Positions 1 through 7,235 of a stretch of DNA of 64,000 nucleotides are shown here, in pieces. Position 1 is the stretch's first letter; each line of letters begins with the position of its first letter. Origin of the DNA: Nocardiopsis dassonvillei_B (GTDB lineage Bacteria; Actinomycetota; Actinomycetes; Streptosporangiales; Streptosporangiaceae); contig NZ_OZ186815.1 of the NCBI RefSeq assembly GCF_964273065.1, positions 2,046,001-2,110,000 on the forward strand, read 5' to 3'. The position numbers were made by a program, and so were the translations under genes. The notes under the pieces were generated by a model. The model saw only the letters and a list, made by a program, of their open reading frames with translations. It searched no databases and was not told the origin of the DNA.

Positions 1-1
1 C

Positions 2-469
2 TCCCCCGGCGCCGCCCTCCTCCACGGACGGCGCGTCGACCACGGGGACGAGGGGCGCGTGTGCCTGGTCGTCGCCGTCGTCGCCCATGCCCCGGAACCC
101 TTCACCCACGGCCCGATGCACGGCCGGTCCGCGCTGCTGGCCTGGCTCGGCTCCTGGGGCGTGCCGCGCTCCTGGCCCGCGGGGACGCCCGGTACCGGAG
201 CCCTGCCGCAGCCGGAGCGGGAGCGCGCCTGGGCCCGGGGCGGCCACTTCGGCCAGGACCAGGTCCCGGGTTCCACCGGCCCCGGACCGGGCCGCCTGGA
301 CACCGCGCGGCTGCTCGCCGGGGCCGGCGGCGGAACCTCCCCCAGAGCGCGCCCGGCACCTTCCGTGATCGGCCGAGCACCCCAGGCGACTCCGCGCCCC
401 GTGGTGCCCGGTGGAATCGGGGAATCGGGATCCACTGGTCGAGCAGAGTTCCGAAACCCCTTAGTCTGA
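2..469 (+). CDS. C-terminal part of an unrecognised protein (5' end outside window)
   Basis: An open frame enters from the left edge and runs 155 codons to a TGA just 5 bp before the next start codon. The first ~75 residues look protein-like (a hydrophobic VCLVVAVVAHAP stretch, then an ALLAWLGSWG segment); the last ~60 residues are low-complexity Gly/Pro/Arg. I do not recognise the family. The close spacing to the DUF2510 gene would fit a shared transcript, but that gene could also have its own promoter. It could be non-coding in its final third; confidence is limited because the N-terminus is missing. Confidence 0.4.
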   Translation, partial: SPGAALLHGRRVDHGDEGRVCLVVAVVAHAPEPFTHGPMHGRSALLAWLGSWGVPRSWPAGTPGTGALPQPERERAWARGGHFGQDQVPGSTGPGPGRLDTARLLAGAGGGTSPRARPAPSVIGRAPQATPRPVVPGGIGESGSTGRAEFRNPLV

Positions 470-474
470 CCCCC

Positions 475-2262
475 ATGGGTGGATCTATCGAGCCGGGTTG
501 GTACGCGGACCCGCAGGGCGACGCGCAGACGCTCAGATGGTGGAACGGCGACGAGTGGACGCGGCACACCCGCTCCCTCGATGAGCTCCGGGGCGGCGGC
601 GGGCCCGACGACGAAGAGGCCGCCACCACCTACCTCGGCGGGCCCGGAGGCCGCCCGTCCGAGGACGACGAACCCGGCACCGTGCGCCTGGGCCCCTCCT
701 CCGGGGCCGCCGACGACGACCTCGGCACCATGCGCATCGACCCCTCCTGGGCGCGCGGCGCGCAGCCCGCCGAGGACGACGAGCCCGGTACCGTGCGCCT
801 GGGCCCCTCCACCCCCGCCGGCCCCCCGCCGAGCGCTCCCGTGGACGACGACCCCGGCACCGTCCGCATCAACCCCACCCGCCCCTCCGGCGACGACGAG
901 GAGCCCACCGCGGACCTCGGCGGCGCCACCATGCGCGTCACCCCCGGCCCCTCCCCCGCCTCCCGGCCCGACGTCAACGACGGTTCCACCATCCGCGTCT
1001 CCCCCGGTGACCTGCCCGGCCACGACGAGGAGCCCCCCACCGCCGACCTGAGCGACGACCTGCCGACCGCCGACCTCACCGGCTCCGGCGCGGGCGGCGG
1101 CGCCCCGGGCGGTACCCGCGTGTTCGATCCCCAGGAGCCCGGCGACGCCCCGGGCACCCGGGTCTTCGACCCGAACGAGGTGGGAGGGACCTCCGGCACC
1201 AGGGTCTTCGAGCCCGGTGGCGGGGCGGGCGGCACGGCCGTTTTCGACCCCGACGACCCGATGTTCTCCGGCGGCGCCTCCGCCGGGGACGACGCCGGCG
1301 ACAAGAAGGGCGGCCGCTTCAACAAGCTCCTGGGCAGCCTCAAGGAGGGCTGGAGCGACCTCTCCGAGGAGCGCAAGGAGCAGCGCCGCATCGCCGAGGC
1401 CGAGGCCGCCAAGCGCCGCGAGGAGGAGGCCGAGCGGCAGGCCGAGGAGGCCGCCAGGCGCGCGGAGGAGGACCGCAAGCGCGCCGAGGAGGAGGCCGAG
1501 CGCCGGGCCGAGGAGGAGCGCAACCGCCCGGCCGAGGCCGCCCCGGCCCCGGGCACGCCCGCCGCGGGCGCCCCGGTGCCCGGAGCACCGGGCGCACCGG
1601 TGCCCGGCACACCCGCCCACCCCTCCGCCCCTCCCGCCCCGGTCGAGGGCACCCCGTGGACGCCCGGCCGTCCGGACGCCTCCCGCCAGGCGCCCCCGCC
1701 CCACTCCGCGCCGCCCTCGGGGCCCCAGCCCGGCTACCCGCCCACCGGCGGCCGACCGGGCTACCCGCCCTCGGGCGCCCAGCAGGGCTACCGTCCGCCG
1801 TCGGGCCCCCAGCCGGGGTACGCCCGTCCCCCGCAGCCGCCGCCGGGCGGCTACGCCCCGCAGTTCCCGCCGCCCCAGCAGATGAACCGGCCCCCGGCGC
1901 ACCCGCCCCAGGGCCCGCCGCCCATGAACCGGCCGGGACCGCCCCCGGGCTACCCGCCCGCGGGCCCGCGCGCCGGGGTCCCGGGCGGCCCGCCCGCGCC
2001 CCACGGCGGCCCCCAGCCCCCGTGGGGTCCGCCCCCGGGCGCCCCGGGCGGCCAGGGACACCGGCCCTTCCCGCCCCCGCCGCCCCAGCCCCGGCCGCCG
2101 AAGAAGAAGCGCGGCTGCGGATGCGGCTGCTTCACCTTCCTGCTGATCCTCCTGGTGGTCCTGGGACTGTTCTTCGTCCAGTTCTGGGGCTACTGGGACT
2201 GGCTGTACCTCATCGGCGTCGGTCAGCCCCCGGGCGTCTCCGACCCCTTCATCTGGGACTGA
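475..2262 (+). CDS. DUF2510 membrane protein with Thr-rich acidic repeats, coiled coil and C-terminal TM anchor
   Basis: 595 residues starting at the ATG before GGSIEPGWYADP. Seen: an N-terminal DUF2510 motif (PGWYADP...LRWWNG..WT, residues ~6-35); an acidic region (~46-262) with about twelve short blocks of the type GTVRLGP, GTMRIDP, GTVRINP, GTRVFDP; a highly charged Glu/Arg/Lys helix (~279-352) that should form a coiled coil; a Pro/Gly/Tyr-rich segment (~357-542); then KKKRGCGCGC and one strongly hydrophobic helix (~548-576) near the end. DUF2510 is a short domain usually found at the N-terminus of actinobacterial membrane proteins; its role is unknown. The topology suggests a long cytoplasmic arm on a membrane anchor. 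The repeated T-x-[VIL/F] blocks look like phosphothreonine sites for FHA domains, which is inference. The ATG is preceded by no clear Shine-Dalgarno; TAGTCT nearby could allow leaderless expression. Confidence 0.8.
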   Translation: MGGSIEPGWYADPQGDAQTLRWWNGDEWTRHTRSLDELRGGGGPDDEEAATTYLGGPGGRPSEDDEPGTVRLGPSSGAADDDLGTMRIDPSWARGAQPAEDDEPGTVRLGPSTPAGPPPSAPVDDDPGTVRINPTRPSGDDEEPTADLGGATMRVTPGPSPASRPDVNDGSTIRVSPGDLPGHDEEPPTADLSDDLPTADLTGSGAGGGAPGGTRVFDPQEPGDAPGTRVFDPNEVGGTSGTRVFEPGGGAGGTAVFDPDDPMFSGGASAGDDAGDKKGGRFNKLLGSLKEGWSDLSEERKEQRRIAEAEAAKRREEEAERQAEEAARRAEEDRKRAEEEAERRAEEERNRPAEAAPAPGTPAAGAPVPGAPGAPVPGTPAHPSAPPAPVEGTPWTPGRPDASRQAPPPHSAPPSGPQPGYPPTGGRPGYPPSGAQQGYRPPSGPQPGYARPPQPPPGGYAPQFPPPQQMNRPPAHPPQGPPPMNRPGPPPGYPPAGPRAGVPGGPPAPHGGPQPPWGPPPGAPGGQGHRPFPPPPPQPRPPKKKRGCGCGCFTFLLILLVVLGLFFVQFWGYWDWLYLIGVGQPPGVSDPFIWD

Positions 2263-2350
2263 CCGGCCCCCGCCGCGGGGCTGCCCTCCACCGGGGGGCC
2301 GCCCCGCGGGCGCGTCCGGGCCCTCGCCCCCGAACCCCTAAGCTGGCCGT

Positions 2351-2989
2351 ATGAACGACAGTTTGGTGTGGATCGACTGCGAGATGACGGGCCTCGACTT
2401 CGAGAACGACGCGCTGATCGAGGTGGCCTGTCTGATCACCGACGGAGAGCTCAACATCCTCGATGAGGGCGTCGACGTCGTGATCAAACCACCGCAGGCC
2501 GCACTGGACGCCATGGGCGACTTCGTCCGCGACATGCACACGACCTCCGGCCTGCTCGCCGAGCTCGACAAGGGCGTGACCCTCCAGGAGGCCGAGGACG
2601 CCGTCCTGGAGCACATCCGCCGCTACGTCCGCGAGCCGCGCAAGGCCCCGCTGTGCGGCAACTCCATCGCCACCGACCGCACCTTCCTGGCCCGCGACAT
2701 GAAGCGCATCGACGAGTTCCTCCACTACCGGATGGTCGACGTCTCCTCCATCAAGGAGCTCCTGCGCCGCTGGTACCCGCGCGTCTACTACGCGAGCCCG
2801 GACAAGAACGGCGGCCACCGCGCCCTCGCCGACATCACCGAGAGCATCCGTGAGCTCCGCTACTACCGCGCCGCCGCGTTCGTCCCCGAGCCCGGCCCGA
2901 ACTCCGCCACCGCCCGCGCCATCGCCGCCGACGTGGTCGCCGGCGGCACCGGCCGCGTGGAGCCGCGCGAGGACTCCCCGGAAAACTGA
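2351..2989 (+). CDS. orn: Oligoribonuclease (DEDDh 3'-5' exoribonuclease)
   Basis: 212 residues, close to the usual ~180-200 of the family with a short extra C-terminal tail. It degrades 2-5-nt RNA (including pGpG) to mononucleotides in the cytoplasm. All DEDDh signatures are visible: WIDCEMTGLD at the N-terminus (Asp9, Glu11), GNSIATDRTFL (Asp), and GGHRALADITESI with the catalytic His and final Asp. The block VDVSSIKEL and the Tyr-rich RYYRA near the end are also typical. It starts at an ATG 88 bp after the DUF2510 gene and is followed by tRNA-His, an arrangement seen in other actinomycetes. Identification is secure. Confidence 0.96.
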   Translation: MNDSLVWIDCEMTGLDFENDALIEVACLITDGELNILDEGVDVVIKPPQAALDAMGDFVRDMHTTSGLLAELDKGVTLQEAEDAVLEHIRRYVREPRKAPLCGNSIATDRTFLARDMKRIDEFLHYRMVDVSSIKELLRRWYPRVYYASPDKNGGHRALADITESIRELRYYRAAAFVPEPGPNSATARAIAADVVAGGTGRVEPREDSPEN

Positions 2990-3056
2990 TCGAAGCACTC
3001 CCGGAGATCCGCTAAGCTTTCATACGTACGCGGGGCCGTGAGGCCCGGCGGACGTG

Positions 3057-3132
3057 GTGGGTGTAGCTCAGCTGGTAGAGCACTTGGTTGTGGTCCAAGA
3101 AGTCGCGGGTTCAAGTCCCGTCACTCACCCCA
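3057..3132 (+). tRNA. tRNA-His (anticodon GTG)
   Basis: Full cloverleaf: acceptor GTGGGTG (3057-3063) pairs with CACTCAC (3122-3128) with one G-U; D-arm GCTC...GAGC; anticodon stem CTTGG/CCAAG around loop TTGTGGT with anticodon GTG at 3090-3092; T-arm GCGGG-TTCAAGT-CCCGT. C73 and an encoded CCA (3130-3132) follow. Base 3056 is G, which supplies the G-1 unique to tRNA-His. Confidence 0.97.
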
Positions 3133-3139
3133 GAGGCCG

Positions 3140-3167
3140 AAGGCCCCGACCCCCGGGTCGGGGCCTT
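3140..3167 (+). terminator. Hairpin terminator of tRNA-His
   Basis: Perfect 13-bp inverted repeat, arms AAGGCCCCGACCC and GGGTCGGGGCCTT separated by 2 nt, beginning 8 nt after the tRNA CCA. There is no T-tract, as is common for actinomycete terminators. Confidence 0.75.
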
Positions 3168-3324
3168 CGCCGTTCCCGGGGCCGCTGCCGGTGCACGGAC
3201 CGCCCCGTCGAGAAGGCACCGGCCACCGTCCTCGTCGAGGTCCGCCTCCGGGCCGGAACCGAAGGCCGACCCCGGGTCGGTCCCCACGAGAATCCTCCCC
3301 TTGAGCCGGGTCTCCGCTACTGCA

Positions 3325-3348
3325 ATACTTAGCCTCATGGCTAAGTAT
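3325..3348. promoter_or_regulatory. Palindromic operator overlapping the arsR-type start codon
   Basis: Perfect 10-bp inverted repeat: ATACTTAGCC (3325-3334), 4-nt spacer TCAT, GGCTAAGTAT (3339-3348). The ATG of the regulator lies in the centre (3337-3339). Binding of a dimer here would block transcription start and ribosome access, so autorepression is the natural reading. The match is exact over 20 bases in a GC-rich background, so chance is unlikely. Confidence 0.7.
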
Positions 3349-3669
3349 AGTGCTCTCGACGAGGTCTTCGCGGCACTCTCCGATCCGACCAGGCGTGCCG
3401 TGATCCGGCGCCTGGGCCGAGGTCCTGCGAGCGTGGGGGAACTCGCGGAGCCGTTCCCGATGACGCTGCCGTCGTTCACGAAGCACGTGCGCGTGCTGGA
3501 GGGCAGCGGACTGATCCGCACGCACAAGTCCGGCCGGGTGCGCACGTGCACGCTCGACCGCGACCGCCTGTCCCTCGTGGAGGACTGGCTCACCGAACAG
3601 CGGGCCCTGTGGGAGCGGCGCACCGATCGCCTCGAACAGTTCGCCACGGACCACCAGGAGGACCGATGA
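3337..3669 (+). CDS. ArsR-family winged-helix regulator of the AHSA1/reductase operon
   Basis: 110 residues, typical ArsR length. Residues 1-80 give the winged-helix: DEVFAALSDPTRRAVIRRL, then the recognition region MTLPSFTKHVRVLEGSGLIRTHKSGR. No metal-binding Cys pair is present, so it is not a metal sensor of the SmtB type; this SDPTRR...SFTKHVRVLE subgroup is usually paired with an AHSA1/SRPBCC gene, as here. The ATG is chosen because it starts the conserved helix, although the frame is open upstream; the start lies inside a perfect palindrome and no Shine-Dalgarno precedes it, so translation may be leaderless. Stop and next start overlap (ATGA). Confidence 0.9.
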   Translation: MAKYSALDEVFAALSDPTRRAVIRRLGRGPASVGELAEPFPMTLPSFTKHVRVLEGSGLIRTHKSGRVRTCTLDRDRLSLVEDWLTEQRALWERRTDRLEQFATDHQEDR

Positions 3670-4151
3670 CACCGATCGACCCCCGGCTCGACCTCGCACT
3701 CGACCGGGTGATCCGCGCCCCGCGCGCCGTCCTCTGGCGCGCGTGGACCGACCCGGCACGACTGGAGCGGTGGTGGGTGCCCGCGCCCGCCGTCGCCCGC
3801 GTCGACCGCCTCGACGTCCGTCCCGGCGGCGCGTTCGTGACCAGCATGAGCGATGACGGCCGGGACTTCCTACCGCACACGGACTCGGTCTTCCTGGTCG
3901 TCGAACCCCAGGAGCGGCTCGTCTTCACCAACGCGGTCACCGGTGCCTGGCGTCCCGCCGCACCCGAACCCGTGGCGATGACCGCCGAGATCACGCTCAC
4001 CGACCACCCCGAGGGCACCGACTACCGGGTGGTCGTGCGGCACGGCGACCCGGCCGACCGCGACCGCCACGAGGAACTCGGCTTCTTCGACGGCTGGGGA
4101 TCGGTCACGGGCGGACTCGCGGCGCTCACGGAGAAGGAGGCGGCGGGATGA
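3666..4151 (+). CDS. SRPBCC / AHSA1-domain protein
   Basis: 161 residues covering one START-like hydrophobic-cavity domain. Diagnostic blocks: DRVIRAPRAVLWRAWTDPARLERWWVPAP at the N-terminus, VRPGGAFVTSM, FTNAVTGAWRP, and the closing GFFDGWGSVTGGLAALTE helix. These domains bind small hydrophobic ligands; the substrate here is unknown. It overlaps the regulator by ATGA and the following reductase by ATGA, so the three genes are translationally coupled in one operon. Confidence 0.88.
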   Translation: MTPIDPRLDLALDRVIRAPRAVLWRAWTDPARLERWWVPAPAVARVDRLDVRPGGAFVTSMSDDGRDFLPHTDSVFLVVEPQERLVFTNAVTGAWRPAAPEPVAMTAEITLTDHPEGTDYRVVVRHGDPADRDRHEELGFFDGWGSVTGGLAALTEKEAAG

Positions 4152-4771
4152 GGATCGCCATCACCCAGTTCGTCACCCTCGACGGCGTCTCCCAGGGGCC
4201 GGGGTCGGCCGACGAGGACTCCGGCGGCGGGTTCGCCCGCGGAGGCTGGTTGGTCCCCTACATGGACGGGGCCTTCGTACGCCAGGCCTCGGCCTGGCTC
4301 GACCTCGCCGACGGACTGCTGCTCGGCCGCCGCACCTACGAGGCGTTCGCCCGCGACTGGCCCGGGATCACCGAACCCGACCCGTTCACCGGACGGATGA
4401 ACGCGCTGCCCAAGTACGTCGTCAGCAACACCCTCCGCGAGGGGGGATGGAATCCGACCACCGTCCTGCGCGGCGACATCACCGAGACGGTCGGCGCGCT
4501 GAAAGCCGGACCCGGCCGCGAGGTGCAGGTGCACGGCAGCGCCCGACTGGCCGCGTCCCTCCTCGACGCCGGACTCGTCGACACGCTCCGCCTCGTCGTC
4601 GCCCCTGTGATCATCGGCCAGGGGCGGCGCCTCATCACGGGGAGCACGTCCTGCGGTCTGCGCCTGCTCGAACAGCGGACCACGCCCTCGGGGCTCGTGC
4701 TCCTCGAATACGGGGTCACCGGTGCCGCGCCGCTGGCCGACTACCAGGGCGTGGAGCCGCCCGCCCGGTAG
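4148..4771 (+). CDS. Dihydrofolate-reductase-family (RibD C-terminal-like) protein
   Basis: 207 residues. The opening MRIAITQFVTLDGVSQGPG, the LLLGRRTYEAFARDWP loop, KYVVSNTL and the VQVHGSARLAASLLDAGLVDTLRLVVAPVIIGQGRRL block mark the YyaP/RibD-C type of NAD(P)H-binding reductase fold. The true substrate of these stand-alone proteins is usually unknown; it need not be dihydrofolate. Last gene of the ArsR-AHSA1 operon. Downstream there is no gene for ~650 bp. Confidence 0.88.
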   Translation: MRIAITQFVTLDGVSQGPGSADEDSGGGFARGGWLVPYMDGAFVRQASAWLDLADGLLLGRRTYEAFARDWPGITEPDPFTGRMNALPKYVVSNTLREGGWNPTTVLRGDITETVGALKAGPGREVQVHGSARLAASLLDAGLVDTLRLVVAPVIIGQGRRLITGSTSCGLRLLEQRTTPSGLVLLEYGVTGAAPLADYQGVEPPAR

Positions 4772-5160
4772 TCGACGGCGGGCCCGGATCCGCCCCGGCC
4801 CCGGGCCGGACGTCCCGCCACCGCTCCCCGGAGCGATGCGGGACCGGTGTGCGGAGGGGCCGGGGGACGCGCGTCCCGGCCGGATCCCGTACGACCCGTG
4901 AACGCGTGGCGCCCCGACCGGGCGGACCCCGGACGCACCGGCTCCTAGGGACCGCACGGGCGGACGGGCCCGACGGGCACGGTTCCGGGAGAACGAGGAC
5001 GTCGTGCGAACGCGGTGCCTCTCCCCTGCAGCCGATTGTGCTCGGGGATGCGAGGCGCGGCCTCGTCCGCAAGGAGGATGCGGCGAAGGACCCGGGATGC
5101 GGGGCATGCGAACACCGTTCCCCCAGGGGACCCGGGGGTGCGCGGCACCCGGCGGAACGC

Positions 5161-5264
5161 GGGGCGGCACGGCGCAACGGGGTGAACGGCACCGCCTGCG
5201 GGTCCTCGCATCAGCGCAGATCAGAATGCTCGCCGTTCTCGGTTCGAGTCCCGCCGTCCGCCCC
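5161..5264 (+). pseudogene. Decayed tRNA-like sequence
   Basis: GGGGCGG (5161-5167) can pair exactly with CCGCCCC (5258-5264) like an acceptor stem, and a canonical T-loop TTCGAGT sits at the correct place before the 3' arm. The T-stem has a mismatch, the 104-nt span is too long for a tRNA, no clear anticodon arm forms and no CCA follows. A terminator-like hairpin comes 4 nt later, as after real tRNA genes. Best read as a rearranged tRNA or a fragment left by an integration event; chance resemblance is possible. Confidence 0.35.
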
Positions 5265-5268
5265 GCGG

Positions 5269-5316
5269 GCGAAAGCCCCCGACCGGCGCGCATACGCAGA
5301 GGTCAGGGGCTTTCGC
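5269..5316 (+). terminator. Hairpin after the tRNA-like remnant
   Basis: Arms GCGAAAGCCCCCGACC (5269-5284) and GGTCAGGGGCTTTCGC (5301-5316) pair over 16 positions with one mismatch around a 16-nt loop. It could also stop leftward transcription of the SMR genes. Confidence 0.6.
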
Positions 5317-5422
5317 GTTCCCGGGGGGCGCCCGGCGGGTGCTCGGACGCGCCCGCTCCTTCCCCGGCGTGCGGGGGCGTGCGGGGGCGCGCACGCCGGA
5401 AGAGGAGCAGACCGGGCGGACC

Positions 5423-5833
5423 TCAGCCCGTCGTCGCCGGGGCGCGCCGGACCTTCACGCTGTCGGAGAGCTTGAGCCAGACGACACCGCCGATGATGAC
5501 CGCCAGCCAGAAGGCACGGACCGGGGTCAGTACCTCGTCGAAGAAGACCGGTCCCAGGAGCGCGGCGCCGACGGCGCCGATGCCGGCCCAGACGGCGTAT
5601 CCGATGCCGACGTCGATCGCCTTGAGGGAGACGCTGAGGAAGAACAGGGTCAGCAGGAAGAAGACGAGGGCGGAGGCCGACCACCCCAGGACGGTGAATC
5701 CCTCGCTGCCGGCCACACTCAGCGCGTAGCCGATCTCGAACACTCCGGCCAGCAGGAGCATCAGCCAGGGGCCCGCCTTCTTCTCGGTGCTCACGTCGGC
5801 GGGGGTGGTGGGACCGGTGGTCGCCGTGTTCAT
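5423..5833 (-). CDS. Small multidrug resistance (SMR) family exporter subunit, second of a pair
   Basis: 136 residues with four hydrophobic helices: PWLMLLLAGVFEIGYALSVA (with the conserved membrane Glu of the SMR family), ALVFFLLTLFFLSVSLKAI, GIGYAVWAGIGAVGAALLGPVFF and FWLAVIIGGVVWLKLSD. SMR proteins exchange protons for cationic drugs or guanidinium in the cytoplasmic membrane. A ~22-residue hydrophilic extension precedes helix 1. Start ATG is preceded by AAGGAG. It lies 56 nt after another SMR gene, suggesting a heterodimer of the EbrAB/YkkCD kind; substrate cannot be told from sequence. Confidence 0.9.
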   Translation of the reverse strand: MNTATTGPTTPADVSTEKKAGPWLMLLLAGVFEIGYALSVAGSEGFTVLGWSASALVFFLLTLFFLSVSLKAIDVGIGYAVWAGIGAVGAALLGPVFFDEVLTPVRAFWLAVIIGGVVWLKLSDSVKVRRAPATTG

Positions 5834-5889
5834 TTCCGTTCTCCTTGCAGGGTGGTGGGGGTGGATCGTGTGTTCCCGCGGTCCGCCGG

Positions 5890-6210
5890 TCACGCGGCAC
5901 CGCTGAGCTGGAGCCCGACGACGCCGCCGATGACGACGGCGATGCCCAGGGCCTTGCGCAGGTCCAGTCGCTGGCCGAGGAAGAGCGCCCCGATGACGAC
6001 GATTCCGACCCCGGCGACACTGGTCCAGATCGCGTAGCCGACCCCGACGTCGAAGGTGAGCAGGGCGAGGCTGAGGAAGAAGGTCGCGGTCGCGCCGCTG
6101 GCGAGGGTGGCAGCGGTCCACCCTGCCTTGGTGAAGCCCTGCGCCTTGCTCGCGAAGATGCCCACGGCGACCTCGAAGACGACGGCGACGCCCAGATAGA
6201 GCCAGCTCAT
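5890..6210 (-). CDS. SMR family exporter subunit, first of a pair
   Basis: 106 residues, the standard SMR length. Helix 1 SWLYLGVAVVFEVAVGIFASKA carries the essential membrane Glu; the GVGYAIWTSVAGVGIVVIGALFL and LGIAVVIGGVVGLQL blocks follow. RBS AGAGGA precedes the ATG. It is transcribed with the second SMR gene and is separated from the upstream MarR gene by 143 nt containing a perfect palindrome, so MarR repression of drug export is likely. Confidence 0.92.
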   Translation of the reverse strand: MSWLYLGVAVVFEVAVGIFASKAQGFTKAGWTAATLASGATATFFLSLALLTFDVGVGYAIWTSVAGVGIVVIGALFLGQRLDLRKALGIAVVIGGVVGLQLSGAA

Positions 6211-6280
6211 GACGGTGTTCCTCTCGGTTCCTTCGGTGGAGAAGTTCGAACGGTTCCGGACCGCGCGGGGCGGGCCGGAG

Positions 6281-6302
6281 TATTTAGATGCATGTACATG
6301 CA
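6281..6302 (-). promoter_or_regulatory. MarR operator and -10 element of the SMR operon
   Basis: TGCATGTACATGCA (6289-6302) is a perfect 14-bp palindrome. Reading leftward it is followed 2 nt later by a TAAATA -10-like hexamer (6281-6286), so a bound repressor would sit between -35 and -10. The same word recurs at the marR start. Confidence 0.65.
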
Positions 6303-6353
6303 GCTTCTTGGGTGCAGTGCGGGACCGCCGGGGCGCCCCGCGAACGCCCCCCG

Positions 6354-6833
6354 TCAGGGGGCGACCAGAGTCCCGATCTCGCGGAGGGCGCGGGCGAGGG
6401 GCTCCACGGCCAGATGCGGGAAGTGCGCACCCGCTCCGTCGAGGAGTCCGCGCACCCGGTCCTCGTAGGGGGCCCGGACCTCGGCGAGCAGCGCCTCGCC
6501 CTGCTCGGTGATGACCGCGTAGACGCCGCGCCCGTCGTCCTCGCAGACGTCGCGGCGCGCCACCCCCTTCGCCTCCATCCGGCTCACCAGGCGCGTCGCC
6601 GAGCTCTGGCTCAGGCCGACCCGCTGGGCCAGGTCGTTGACCCGCAGCTCCTTGGCCTGCTCCCGGGTCAGGAGGGACAGGGCGCGGAACTCCGTGAGCC
6701 CGATCCGGTAGGTGCCCGCGAGCCACTTGTCCAGGTCCGCGTCGACCGCGGACGCGAAGGCCGCCACCCTGGACCAGGCGGCGCTCACGCCGCCTTCGGG
6801 CGAAGCCGTGGAGACAGATGAATGCATGTGCAT
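6354..6833 (-). CDS. MarR-family regulator of the SMR exporters
   Basis: Up to 159 residues. Winged helix: TEFRALSLL, ELRVNDLAQRVGLSQSSATRLVSRMEAKGVARRD, then the wing DDGRGVYAVITEQGEALL. Helices at both ends would form the dimer interface. Two starts are possible: the upstream ATG at 6833, inside a palindrome and near a TAGCTT -10 word (leaderless), or a GTG at 6788 after a GAAGG sequence, giving 144 residues. Gene order and the shared operator words imply control of the two downstream SMR genes and of itself. Confidence 0.9.
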   Translation of the reverse strand: MHMHSSVSTASPEGGVSAAWSRVAAFASAVDADLDKWLAGTYRIGLTEFRALSLLTREQAKELRVNDLAQRVGLSQSSATRLVSRMEAKGVARRDVCEDDGRGVYAVITEQGEALLAEVRAPYEDRVRGLLDGAGAHFPHLAVEPLARALREIGTLVAP

Positions 6834-6836
6834 GCA
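6823..6836 (-). promoter_or_regulatory. Second MarR operator, at the marR start
   Basis: TGCATGTGCATGCA differs at one base from the palindrome in front of the SMR operon. It overlaps the ATG at 6833-6831; a -10-like TAGCTT lies just upstream at 6840-6845. Confidence 0.6.
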
Positions 6837-6968
6837 AATAAGCTAGCACGGATCCGGTTCCGACCGCACCCCCTGCCCGCAGCCTCTCCCTCGCACATTC
6901 CACAGCGGCCCTTCCGACCGCCCGGCCCCGCGTCGGATCCGACTCGGAGGACACCCGGGGAACACGCC

Positions 6969-7235
6969 TCAGCGGTCGGGCTCCTCACCCTCCGGGGCTT
7001 CGGTGAGACGGCTCGCGAGGCGGTAGTCCACGCGGATGTCGCGGTGGACCGTTCCCGCCCGGACGCCGTGCGGGACGCCCGAGCGCTCGCTGCCGGAGGT
7101 GCCCTCGCCGGCCGGCTCGGCGCGGGTGTGCGACACGACGTCGGGCACCTCGTGGAAGGTCAGCTCGTCGGCCGACACCCGGGCGGTGATCTCCACGTCG
7201 GGGTCGGGGACGGCCCCGCCGCCCTCGCCGCTCAC
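6969..7235 (-). CDS. Small hypothetical protein coupled to the repeat protein gene
   Basis: 88 residues beginning at a GTG that overlaps the preceding stop (GTGA), so it is translated after the larger gene. The central block DVEITARVSADELTFHEVPDVVSHTRAE looks like two beta strands; the ends are charged. No signal or membrane segment. I recognise no named family; it seems to be the regular partner of the upstream DVPVVKVDEI-type protein. Confidence 0.6.
   Translation of the reverse strand: MSGEGGGAVPDPDVEITARVSADELTFHEVPDVVSHTRAEPAGEGTSGSERSGVPHGVRAGTVHRDIRVDYRLASRLTEAPEGEEPDR

Larger units (their letters stand above)
4772..5422. other. Intergenic region with a tRNA-like remnant and hairpin
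   Basis: About 650 bp between the reductase gene and the convergent SMR genes. No protein-like frame stands out on either strand. The right third holds a tRNA 3'-half-like segment followed by a long inverted repeat (listed separately); the rest is featureless GC-rich sequence. Confidence 0.5.
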
